From NCBI RefSeq assembly GCF_000988165.1, contig NW_020169336.1, positions 1-36,709 on the forward strand: 36,709 nt of DNA, in the 5' to 3' direction. Positions 1 through 10,500 of this stretch are shown here, in pieces. This DNA is from Vairimorpha ceranae (lineage: Eukaryota > Microsporidia > Nosematidae). The first letter of the stretch is position 1. The number at the start of each line of letters is the position of its first letter. The translations under genes and the position numbers were made by a program. Below the pieces are notes generated by a model. That model had not been told where the DNA came from. It was given only the letters and a program-made list of their open reading frames with translations, and did no database searches.

Positions 1-175
1 TTTAAAAATATGGTGCTATCAACATTATAGCATACATAATTTAGTTTTTTTATATATTTAAAGGTTTTTCTAAGCAATAAATTACTTAAATAAACTCTGC
101 ACATTTTTTTAATTCGTATATAAAATACACTTCTAATTTAATAAAAATAAAAGAAAACTAAAAAAGTTTAAATGC
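1..175. other. Left-edge AT-rich spacer
   Basis: AT-rich sequence downstream of the first gene. No open frame, RNA gene or repeat was recognised. Confidence 0.5.
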
Positions 176-907
176 TTAAATAACCTGACTAGAAAAAAAT
201 TTTAAAATAGCATTCTCGCGTAAAAAAATAGAGAGTAACTCAATGCAATCTGTTATTTCTTCTACTACCCGGTCTTCTATAATTGTATCGATAAATTTTT
301 GTAAAAACAGGACTCCTCCAAAGTAATTAGTATTTTTTACTCTTCTTAATATGCCACAAAAAATATTTCTGTTAAGTTGACAAATATGACGCAGTTCGGC
401 AATATATTCTTTATAACTAGAAAGAAATCTTAGCATATCTTTTATTGTGTATAAAATCATTTGTTTAGTCAGTTTACTACTTTTATTTGTACAAAAAAGA
501 ATTGTCTCCAATGACGCAATCTTTGATGAATAAATCCATTTATCTGACTCAAATATCAAAACCTTTCTTAATAGTTCAACAAAATTATACATAGTTACGT
601 TTTCTAATTTATCAATAAAAACAATGGAGTTTGTAATTAACCTTTCGTAGAAAAAGCAATTATAGTATGCTTTTCCAAATTCTACAGATCTGCTCCTCAT
701 CATTTTATTCCATACAAGTATTGATACAATAGAAGAGTTTAGATCGGAAAAAAAGCGAAGTTTTTCACTGTACGTTAACTTTATAAATGGCTTATTTTTT
801 CTTACAAACATACTTCTCTGTTCAAAAACAGGTATTACACGATTCTCATAATTGTTATAATGCGAATTTGTACTACAAAATATTTTAAAAAAACAAAACA
901 CAAACAT
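176..907 (-). CDS. Protein of unknown function (243 aa), possible signal peptide
   Basis: I do not recognise this protein. It is an uninterrupted 243-codon frame starting at the ATG at 907, with the triplet CCC two bases upstream on the coding strand (AGCCCTTATG), like the other genes here; that decides both the start and its reality. Residues 1-13 (MFVFCFFKIFC) are hydrophobic and could be a short signal peptide or start a signal anchor. The rest is mixed helical sequence rich in Leu, Ile, Phe and Lys, with scattered Cys (for example LETILFC and LRHICQ) and no motif I can assign. No other long hydrophobic span is obvious. Its nearest neighbour is a transposon relic beginning about 800 bases away, so context gives no functional hint. 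A lineage-specific secreted or membrane-associated protein is possible. Confidence 0.75.
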   Translation of the reverse strand: MFVFCFFKIFCSTNSHYNNYENRVIPVFEQRSMFVRKNKPFIKLTYSEKLRFFSDLNSSIVSILVWNKMMRSRSVEFGKAYYNCFFYERLITNSIVFIDKLENVTMYNFVELLRKVLIFESDKWIYSSKIASLETILFCTNKSSKLTKQMILYTIKDMLRFLSSYKEYIAELRHICQLNRNIFCGILRRVKNTNYFGGVLFLQKFIDTIIEDRVVEEITDCIELLSIFLRENAILKFFSSQVI

Positions 908-909
908 AA

Positions 910-912
910 GGG
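910..912 (-). promoter_or_regulatory. CCC start-site motif of the gene ending at 907
   Basis: On the coding strand CCC lies two bases before ATG. This matches the CCC/GGG-type signal known just upstream of microsporidian start codons. Confidence 0.6.
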
Positions 913-1690
913 CTTTTAATTTATTTTTAAAAAAGCAAAAAACCCAATTTAAATTAAAAAAATCATGTTGATTTGTGTAAGTCTTAGAAGTTATTTAAAA
1001 ATAACTCAGAAACTATTAATGATCAAAAAAAAATAATTAACAAATGAGATAAAAAGTATAGAAATTATTTATATTTTAACTTTCTTAGCTTTAGTTATTA
1101 AAAAATTAGTATTTTTAAAACTTTTATACTTTCTTTAAAATATTTATATTTAGAGTAAACAGTATAATCTTCTTATTTTAAATATATATTTGGCAGTACT
1201 TCTGTTATCTAAATCAAACCTTATTTAATTACTGATTTTTGCTTTCTTTAAATTAATTTATTTTATAAAAAGAAAGATAATTTTGCAACTTAAATCTATA
1301 TTTAAGTATTTAAAAATTATTTAAAACTAAGTAAAATTCAAAAATATATGATTGTACAAAGTAAACTATGATATTATTGATGACGATTTAAAACCTTTTT
1401 TAATTAAAAAAACCGATGCAATTATGGTACCTCTTCTTAAATAATATTAAGATAGCAACAGAATGTACACTGATGATTACAGCGCTAATCGTTTTTGATA
1501 ATATATTTTCCGCCATACTTAATACAAAAATTTAATTTTAAGTAATGTATGGCTAGAAGTAAATCACAATTTCGCCGTAATAAAAAAAACAATAATTTAA
1601 CTTTTTTTTAAACTAAAAATTATTTCTAACTGTTCATGAAAATCGTAAAAAAGAAGCCATTTTTTTCAATTTTGCAACATTATAAGTATA
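913..1690. other. Gene-free AT-rich spacer
   Basis: Between the first gene and the C-terminal end of the MULE relic. Homopolymer-rich and full of stops in all frames. No RNA gene or clear repeat was seen. A short open stretch near 1370-1480 has no motif or start signal. Confidence 0.45.
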
Positions 1691-4310
1691 ATTAAACTAC
1701 AAAAGTTCATTTAGTAGGACCTTATAAATTGCTCTCTCAAGGCGTTTATGCATGTTGATACTTCTAACCTTAGCTTTCAATACTTCCGGTTCTTTATTTA
1801 AATATAAAATCTGTAATTTGTCAACAAACCGAAACAAAGTTGGATATTTACTTACGATTCTTTTGTTAAAAAATATTTAAATTCTTCTGCAAGATTATTT
1901 GTAAGCGGTATATTAGATGTAATTCGGCCATATATATCTAAATTTACAAAAAAATCTTATTAAATTCATCTTCTTTCAACTTAAGTTAAAAAAGTAATTA
2001 ATTTTTATAAAATATAGAAATTATATCGATATCTAGATTTGATAACTACCAAACCAATTATGCATTAAATATACAACCCAAATGCTTAATCACTTATAAA
2101 TTTTGTTTTAATTCTTTAGCAAAAGGATTTTATAAACTGCTTGAGAATAATAAAACAAATAAATTTTTATTCTACAAGGCGGAAAAATTGCTCTAGATGC
2201 ATTTATAATCGCTTATTCAAAATTTATAATTAAATCATTTACACGTAAATGTGAAAGGTTACGTTAAATTATTCGAAATACTTCCTTATAACAACTTTCC
2301 CCTTTATTTAGCAGTAAAGCATAGATTAAAGAAAAAACTTGCCATTTGTATTTATATGTATTATAAAGAGTTGATAAAGATGAGCTAAACAAATTTTAAA
2401 TGTACAATCAGCCGAAAACAAAAGAGTAATTTAAGCCTTTTCAACAGCTTTATTGTTCTAAAAAATAATAAGTCTTTGTTTCCACCTTTAAAGCTACCAT
2501 ATTGTAAAAACTTTTAATTAGATAATGTAGTTATCAATTAAATGGGAATATCAAAATTTGCTTCAAGTTATTAGTTTGTCAGTTTAGAAATTTTTCTTCT
2601 TATGTTTTGTTTAATACCACGAATGAATTCAAAATTAATTTTTTCTACATTTGTTTTAAAAAAAGAAATATTTTTGTTTGCCTATTTATCCTACAAGTAA
2701 AGATTTTTTTGATTTATTAGGACAATTTTGCACTACAACTTCTTAAATTTTACAGCTTTTTGAAGCCTAGACCTTTAATTATTTTTTTCTGTTTCAAAAA
2801 AAAGATATTATAACTTTTGGCTCAAAATTTACAATTTCTCCCGCCAAATATTTTTTTATATTTTATAAAATTAACCCTGTATGTAATTGCTTTAAAAAGC
2901 AAAATTGAAATTATTTTACTTTCTAACTAAGAAATGCCTCGAGTCAAAATCGTAAGAAAATTTAAGATTTCACAAAGTACAGTATCTAAAATTGTAAAAA
3001 ATATGAAAAAAAAGCACGGTTGAATGATCCAGAGGGTGTGGTAGGAAAAAGAGGTTACAAGCTAATGATGTTACAGCTTTACTTAAAATTAATAAAAAAA
3101 CCCAAAACATCATTAAGAAAACTATCTATTGCTTTGTAAGCGAAGATCAATCAGAGGGTTTGTTATTCAACTACAAAAAGGACACTTAATGATTATAATA
3201 TTAGAGCTTTTACTCCAATAAAAAAACCACTCCTTTCAAAAAAAAACATTTTGTGCCGGTTCTAGAAAAGTAGATAATTTTTACTACTATTAGATAATGA
3301 GAAAAAGGAGATAGTTTTTTCAGATGAGGGCAAGTTCAACCCTTTGGCGCTGATGGTAAAGTTTTTGTTTGGCGTGTAGTCGATGCAGACCATTAGACAT
3401 GTAATTTGTCTGCGTCTGTAAAGCATGGTGAAAGGTCGGTAATGGTATGGGGATGTTTTTCATACTTTGATGCAGGAAAGCTTGTTTTTATTAAAGGTAA
3501 AGTGAAATCTGAATACTATGTGAATATTTTATCTGATAATTTACCTGATTCGGCTAGATTAATGGATCTGCAAGATTACATTTTTCAACAAGACAATGAT
3601 CCCAAGCATACTGCAAAGCTGTATTCAAGTCAAAACAATTAAAACTTCTTTTCTTGCCTGCTCAATCTTTAGATTTAACTCCAATTGAGACACTTTGGGC
3701 TATTATAAAGCAGAAATTGTCACAATATCGCCTTAAAAGTTTAAATAAATTGAAAGAAATAATAGTACGTGAATGGCAAAATTTAATTAGAATTGTGTCA
3801 AAAATTGGTTTTAAGCTATTACAAAAGATCTTTAGCATGTTTTAGAGCAAAATGAAATCATACTAAGTATTAAAATAAAAATATTCCCTTTTTTTAAAAC
3901 AATTTTTTTTAGATTTATCATTTAATGTAAAACAAAAAAAACCAAATACGCTGTAAAAACATACATTTAAAAATTTTACAGTTGAAAATAAACATTTTTA
4001 CCATAACCTGACTTAGCTTGCATGCAGCACCGAAGAATATTCCTTTTTTTGAAACATACTGTATGTCATCTAAACTTACTTAATTTTTTGATATCGCTTC
4101 AATAAAAAGCAAGTTTTTTAAGCGAAATCAATATAAATGTTTTGAAGAATATTTAATGCTCTCATAAAAGAAACAATTATGGGTTCACGAGACTAGAGCT
4201 TAAATCTATTGTTAATCAATTCGTATGTACTTAAATTTATGCGAACCTTTCCTGAACAACTTTTTTTCTATAACAATACCACACAACTTCATTTTTGTTT
4301 TTCTTTTTTA
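1690..4310 (-). mobile_element. Decayed MULE (Mutator-like) transposase gene, interrupted
   Basis: Read on the minus strand with frameshifts, the segment gives pieces of a MULE transposase in order. A Cys-containing, FLYWCH-like finger piece lies at about 4200-4310 (CSGKVRINLSTYELINN). A piece at about 2610-2650 reads NFEFIRGIKQNIRRKIS. The catalytic-core start ADCTFKICLAHLYQL is at about 2360-2415, followed by KWQVFSLIYALLLNKGESCY at about 2280-2350. Then come NFE-stop-AIINAS near 2210 and the C-terminal block IPLTNNLAEEFKYF near 1870-1915. The first catalytic Asp survives in ADCTF, while the Glu region reads NFE. Many stops and frame changes make it non-functional. The gap at 2751-3955 is filled by a Tc1-like relic on the other strand. 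The finger piece beyond that gap is the weakest part. No terminal repeats were found. Confidence 0.7.
2751..3955 (+). mobile_element. Decayed Tc1/mariner element, probably nested in the MULE
   Basis: The transposase reading starts near 2934 with a helix-turn-helix (VRKFKISQSTVSKIVKN). It is then broken by stops and frameshifts. Catalytic pieces remain: IVFSDEGKF near 3310-3330 (first Asp), SVKHGERSVMVWGCFS at about 3409-3460, FQQDNDPKHTAKL at about 3583-3625 (second Asp), and LDLTPIETLW at about 3669-3698 (Glu). These are hallmark Tc1-family DDE blocks. The C-terminal frame stops at 3845. A possible boundary is TACAGC at 2751 and its inverse GCTGTA at 3950-3955, which would fit TA target duplication, but the match does not extend, so the ends are tentative. 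At least three frame breaks make it a pseudogene. Confidence 0.75.
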
Positions 4311-5523
4311 TAGTATTTAAAGCCTTTTGCTATCATACTTGGCTTATTTTTTTTTATTTGTCAAAATATAGCTAATATCCCGTTTTACGATTAAATTTTT
4401 TAGATCGTCGAAATTTATTTTTTTTATTTTTATTTTAACGGAATTCATGCAAAACCTTTAGTTATTTATGCATTAAACTTTTTTGGCATAACTTTTAACG
4501 TGGCTAATATTTAAGTTTATTTTTAATAAAAGAAGCTTTTGTATCAAAGCCAATTTTTTAAGTTAGTAATTTATCAAATCATTCTCTGTTTATATATTTA
4601 TGTATATGAGTTTAGACTATGTATTTAAGTTGTAGGTCAATTTTTTATAATTGTCGCATAAATAATTTTATATAACAAAATTCACATTACTTTCGCGCAA
4701 AATATTTTAAATTAAAAAGTATTTCTAAAGCATTATTTTACAATTGTTTTTTTAATTTTAAAATGTTTATGATGTAAACTTAAGACTAATTAGACCCCTG
4801 TATTACGATAAATAAAGTTAAAAACAACTTATTGTGTTAATAAAATATTAAAATTATGCTTGAAGTAGTGTAAGATCAATTTAATATAAATAATACTGTT
4901 TATACAAATTTGTTTTAAAAAAGTATTTTTGAAATCTATACGTTAAAAATATAATACATTTCTTTTTAATAGAAATTAAATTAATACTTATGTATTGCTT
5001 TTATACACACCAAAAATTTAAATGTTTTATAGTAATGTACAAAATCAATAGTCAAACACTTATCTTTAAACCTATGAATCTAATACATTTATACCGGCAT
5101 TCATAAAAAAAATTATACGTCATAATCTTTAATTGATTTACACGCAATGTCGTATTTAAATAGGCATAATAATTAAAATATGGTTATTTTTATATAAGAA
5201 TTAGATCTTTATTAATTTAACAAATAAATTAAATTTTAGAATACATTTAAATTAATAATTTATACAATACATTAAATAAAAACAATGCTTATACATAGTT
5301 TTAAAATTCAATTAGTATTTGATATTATTTATTTTTTTAATTATGACGAAAAAAAATAATTATAATCTTTATAGACTTTAGATAATTATTTTAAATTTTA
5401 TAAGATTAAATTTTAAAAGGTACATTATCGATATGAAAATTTTATACTATTTTGTTACAGATTTGTGATGTTAGTTACTTTACATAAAATACAATATTAC
5501 AAAAAAATAAATTACATAACAAT
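4311..5523. other. Gene-free AT-rich spacer
   Basis: Downstream of hexokinase and upstream of the MULE relic. All frames are dense in stops. No recognisable transposase block, RNA gene or long repeat was seen. Confidence 0.45.
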
Positions 5524-6816
5524 TTAATTCATTGTTTTTTTCGGTTTCACGTTTTCATTTAAAAATTTTACAAGCGAATAATACGCCGCGCCGATAAATG
5601 TTAGACCTTCCTCGTAGTGTATTTTTATTTCTACATCGAGACCACAAATTTCTTTTGCATAATTTTGAATCATTTTTAAAAGAGCTTGTCTTTCACAATC
5701 ATCGCTATATCCTGATCCATTTAATAAAATACATATTTTATTTGCTTTAATAACATTTATAGAACCACATACTAACATTGACATTAATTGTCTCGATCTA
5801 TAAATCAATTTTTGAAGAATAATTTTGTGTTCGTCGTCATCATCTTTTTGAAGTATATGTTTTACACAATCACCTTCAATTTCTATTAAATTTAGGCTTC
5901 TGGTCTTAATAATCTGATTAATAAGGCCACATTTATAGCCATTTCCTATTAATATATCCATTAAATTATATTTCTTTTGTAAACTGTTTATAAAATCCGT
6001 TTCTTCATCTGTAAGTGCAAGACTTTTAGGAACAAAAGAACCCCACTCAGCGTTGTAAACATATTCTTTATCCTCGCATTTAATTATAAATGAACCATTT
6101 GTCCCAGTTCCTAAAATAATGCCTATTGCAATGTCATCTAGTATCACTTTTGATGATAAAAACGTAGCTACAGAATCATTTAAAACACAATTCACAAGAA
6201 GTCCAGTAGAATCTACAGTTGAATCTAAGGATGTTAAATTATCAAATAATTTATTTTTTATTGCATGATTTAAAGTCTCTTTAAGATCTGATTTCAAAGT
6301 TTCTTCAAATTCAAAGCACCAATGTTTTGCTAAAGCCATCGGCATAGACTTTCCACCCTTATATTTTATAGGATATGAAAATATTAAACTAGACAGATCT
6401 GTCTTTATATCATTATTGAGCATGTATTCTACAAACTTGTCTGATACCCAGTCGTACCAGAAGATTTGTTCATTTTTTGATTCAATAGGATATTCGAAAT
6501 TTTTAACAGAAGTTGTTTCAGTTTTTAATTTTCCATCTACTACTTTTATATTTATAACAGCTATCTTGAAAAAGCTACCTCCCACGTCTAAAATAGCTAT
6601 ATTGAATTCGCATTTTTTGATATCTACGTTAAGTGGAATGTCCTCGACTAAAGTTTGTTTAATGTCATCACAAATGATCATATTATTTATGTTTTCTGTT
6701 AGATGCAACTGATACTCATAATATACATTATATAATGTATCTTTAGTGTAACCTGGTACATCATACAAACTAGACATTGTAACTAGAGAGGTATAAAAAA
6801 ACAGAAAAAAGTTCAT
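5524..6816 (-). CDS. Hexokinase, probably secreted
   Basis: ATP-dependent phosphorylation of hexose to hexose 6-phosphate. The 430-aa length is slightly under the usual ~450-480 for a single-domain eukaryotic hexokinase. Family blocks occur in order: phosphate-1 LDVGGSFFK (76-84), sugar-domain FSYPIK (146-151), catalytic LNDSVATFLSS (212-222, base Asp214), phosphate-2 GIILGTGTNGS (232-242), NAEWGSF (255-261) and adenosine-site LLNGSGY (364-370). The start at 6816 is chosen because GGG sits one base upstream; it gives the N-terminus MNFFLFFYTSLVTMSS, a plausible signal peptide. Met14 is an alternative start without it. Microsporidian hexokinases are known to be secreted into host cells. Oddities: the WTK sugar-contact block reads AKHWCFEF (163-170), the usual glucose-contact Glu after the second phosphate loop seems replaced near 285-287, and DGS is NGS. 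Identity is sure; activity is less so. Confidence 0.95.
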   Translation of the reverse strand: MNFFLFFYTSLVTMSSLYDVPGYTKDTLYNVYYEYQLHLTENINNMIICDDIKQTLVEDIPLNVDIKKCEFNIAILDVGGSFFKIAVINIKVVDGKLKTETTSVKNFEYPIESKNEQIFWYDWVSDKFVEYMLNNDIKTDLSSLIFSYPIKYKGGKSMPMALAKHWCFEFEETLKSDLKETLNHAIKNKLFDNLTSLDSTVDSTGLLVNCVLNDSVATFLSSKVILDDIAIGIILGTGTNGSFIIKCEDKEYVYNAEWGSFVPKSLALTDEETDFINSLQKKYNLMDILIGNGYKCGLINQIIKTRSLNLIEIEGDCVKHILQKDDDDEHKIILQKLIYRSRQLMSMLVCGSINVIKANKICILLNGSGYSDDCERQALLKMIQNYAKEICGLDVEIKIHYEEGLTFIGAAYYSLVKFLNENVKPKKTMN

Positions 6817-6817
6817 G

Positions 6818-6820
6818 CCC
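6818..6820 (-). promoter_or_regulatory. GGG start-site motif of hexokinase
   Basis: The coding strand reads AAGGGCATG, so GGG lies one base before the ATG. This favours the longer, signal-peptide-bearing form. Confidence 0.6.
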
Positions 6821-7528
6821 TTGAATAAACTGATTTATTTATAGTAAAAAAAAACAAACAAATGTTTATGTCATTTTGTTTATACAAAATCAAGCATAAC
6901 TGATAATTCGATATTATCTAAATATAGAAAAAAATATTGTTTAACACAAATGTAAACTTATCAATAACGATCAAAAGTTTGTTTATTTAATGACACCAAG
7001 ATTAACTTTTTGTAGCCTAGTCATTCAAACACATTTAGTTATCTTGAAATTTTAAATAAATGTTATAATTTTTTCTTAAAAATTTAGTTATCTCTAAGTT
7101 TAATTTATTATAAAATTTCTAAACAAAGTCTTTTTAAATCTATGATAGTAATCCAAAAACAAAAAAATAGTAAACTTTATGTTTAGATAAATATGTGTTT
7201 AATACAAGTTTTTAGCTATTCTTTATGCTTTTGTATATACTTGAAATTTCTTAATTTTTCATTTAGATCTCAAACATTGTAAAGTTTTGTACATTATTTA
7301 TTTTTTGCATAATTATTGTAAGCTATTTGCAACAAAAAACAATAAAATTTATTTATTTTTATGACACATTTTGCTACACACCACATTAAATTACAGATAT
7401 TATGACTCTAGACTTATTTTCTGATATTGCATTAATTATACAATTTTTTTATACTTTTTAATTAAAACCAAAATCGTTTAATTAAACTTTAAAAAAATAC
7501 TTCACTTGAAATTATAAAATTTAATAAA
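6821..7528. other. Gene-free spacer between hexokinase and RPC1
   Basis: Holds the hexokinase upstream region and the RPC1 3' region. Strongly AT-rich. No coding frame, repeat or RNA gene was recognised. Confidence 0.5.
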
Positions 7529-10500
7529 TCACAATTTGTTGTCATTCCAAAATAATTGAACTTCTCCTGTCCCTATTCCTATATTCTTACCTAATATTAT
7601 AGATTCGCTCACCCCCTTAACTTCATCAGATCGACTTCGTATTGCAGCCTCGAACAAATGCTCACTAGTTTGCTCAAATGAAGCTAACATAAGTGTACTA
7701 CATGACATCTTTGATATACCAAACCTAGTAATTCCTAGCACTTCGCCTTTATAAGTCATTGTATCTGCTAATAACATTACATGTCTAGGATCAATTTTAA
7801 TGCCATGCTTCCCCACAACGTATTCAATCTCACTAATAATATGCGCACGAGCAGCCTCGATTCCTAATACTTCTTGAATCTCTAAAATAGCATTACTAGT
7901 CGTAGTTGTATAATCAACACCTTTAAGTCCTAATATTGACTGCAAACCGTATCCTTCAATTATACATTTAAACATTCCTTTGTCATTGTGAATTAAAACT
8001 TTATTAACTGAAGATAATCCATTTATCTTTGTATTCATAATCTTCTTTTTTAATTTTTGTAAATTGTAAATAGCATGATTTATACTATTTTTCAAATTAA
8101 CTCGCAATGTATCTTCATTTATAATAGTAATTTGTTCTGTTATATTTAAATTCTGTTTTATAGATTTCATATCTATTTGTAAACGTAATTTATTTATAAG
8201 ATTTAAGTCAATTTTAAAATCTATAAATATTCCATCTTTACAAACCGAGTCTGTGACATGATTACAAATGTCTTTAAATAACACTTTTAAGACTCTTCCT
8301 TTTACAATTTGTGCATTAAGTAAATCATTTTTATCTAAGGATACATTTATAATGGGTGTATTAATATTTACAACTGCATTGATAATTTCTATTAATCTAG
8401 GAACTCCTAATGTAATATTCATACTAGCTACACCGGCAAAATGAAACGTTTTAAGTGTCATCTGTGTACCAGGTTCACCAATACTCTGTCCAGCAATAGC
8501 ACCGACTGCCGTACCAGGCTCTATTAAACAGTTTTTAATTTTTTGTTTTATTAAATCAAAAAACAAATTAAAAAATTCTCTGGTATAAAAAATCCTAATA
8601 AATCTTCCATCACAATAAATTTTGTTATCAGATTTTAATCTAAAAAAATCTACTATAGAATCAATAAAATTCTGATTTAAAATACTAAGACCATATTGCC
8701 GAATAAATAAATCTTGTCTTAAATCATTACAATATGACATAACCATATTCTCTATAGTATCTAGAGAATGTAGAGAAATTTCACATAAATTTTTATATTC
8801 TTCCAATTTTGTTTCTACAGCAATGTAAACTTTTTCAAGGTCTATAAAATCATCACATTCCATAATAATTGGATCAATACCATCATCACCATATTTAAAT
8901 TGTATAATCTCATTAAATGAGGATCTTACACTATAATCATATTTTACATTTAAATCTTCTAATGCTTTCATAAGCCTTCTCTGCGTGTATCCCGTCTCGG
9001 CAGTCTTAACAGCTGTATCAACCAAACCTTCCCTACCACTTACAGCGTGAAAAAAGAACTCCGTTGGTGTCATTCCTGTAAAAAATGAATTTTCTACAAA
9101 TCCTTTTGACTCTGGTGTTATGCTAAATTTAGCAAAATGGGGAAGTGTACGATTTAACATACCATTCGGTATACGTTTTCCACTTATTATTTGCTGTCCT
9201 ACACAGGCTATCATTTGTGAAACATTAATTTTAGAACCTTTACTACCACATGCTTGCATAATAATTGGAGAATTGTAATAACTTAGTTCATTTATACAAA
9301 TTGACCCACACTCCTCCCTAATTTTATTTAATGTAAAAGAAATTTCCATTTCTGCCGTTTCTTTGCTTTTTTCATCATTTTCTTTTATTATTTCTTTACA
9401 CTTTTCATATCCTTTATGCACTACTTCTGTCTTCTTTTTCTGTAATAATGAACCGGGTAATACATCAACAAGGCCAATACTAAACCCTACTTCTCCTAAA
9501 TAACGAGAAGCAATTCTCGTTATATTAAACATCATTGCAGATGCAGATAGTTTATCAATTTTTAATAATTCATAAAGTAAACTATTACATTTTGATTCTC
9601 CACCTACAATATTTTTATCAATGCGACCGAACATATAATTACCGTTTTTAATAACAAAAAACCCGTCATTTACATGCCATAAATTTGTAAATGATCTATT
9701 TTTAGTTTTTAAATTAAGTTTAAAAACATCAGATTTCTTTTTTAAACTGCTATGAATCATAGCTTCTACTAATTGCTTTCCTGTAAATAATTCAATAGGT
9801 TGTACAATAGCTGGTGTTATTTTTATTCTTGTTTCACAAAAACATGACAAAAGTTGACCAAATTTTTGGCGATTAAAAAATGTATCTCTTGAAGTAATAA
9901 GATATAAAGCTGTAATAAAATCTTGAGTGGCCGCAATCAAAGGCTCTCCATGTCTTGCAGTAACAATGTTTTCTTTTACACCCATTAATTCAATACACTC
10001 CGAAATAGCTTCTACTGTTTGTGGTACATGAATATTCATTTCATCGCCGTCAAAATCCGCATTATAGGGTGCACACACGCATTCGTTAAATCGTAAAGTT
10101 TTATTTTTATGAATATTTACAAAATGGGACATAATGCTCATTCTATGTAAAGAAGGTTGTCTATTAAATAAAACTACATCACCATTTACTAAATGTCTTT
10201 CCACTACATCACCTTCATTTAATTCTTCATCTCTACCACCATAAAGTAAAAACTTTTTATATTTAGAGCCTATGACATAGTTGGCTCCTGGATAACTTTT
10301 TGGTCCATTTTTAACTAAATTTTGCAATCTTGATTTATTAAATTTGGTAACCTTTTCTGGAATCGTTAATATTTTCGCCATAAATTCTGGTACATCTACT
10401 TGATCAATAGAAAGATTAGGATTTGGTGAAATAACCGTTCTACCACTAAAATCCACACGTTTACCACTTAAATTACATCTAAATCTTCCACTTTTGCCTT

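Noticed and set aside
6416..6712. 98-codon plus-strand frame
   Set aside because: Antisense shadow of the hexokinase gene.
6723..6740. 18-bp palindrome ATACATTATATAATGTAT
   Set aside because: Inside the hexokinase coding region where it encodes conserved-looking sequence; AT palindromes are expected by chance here.
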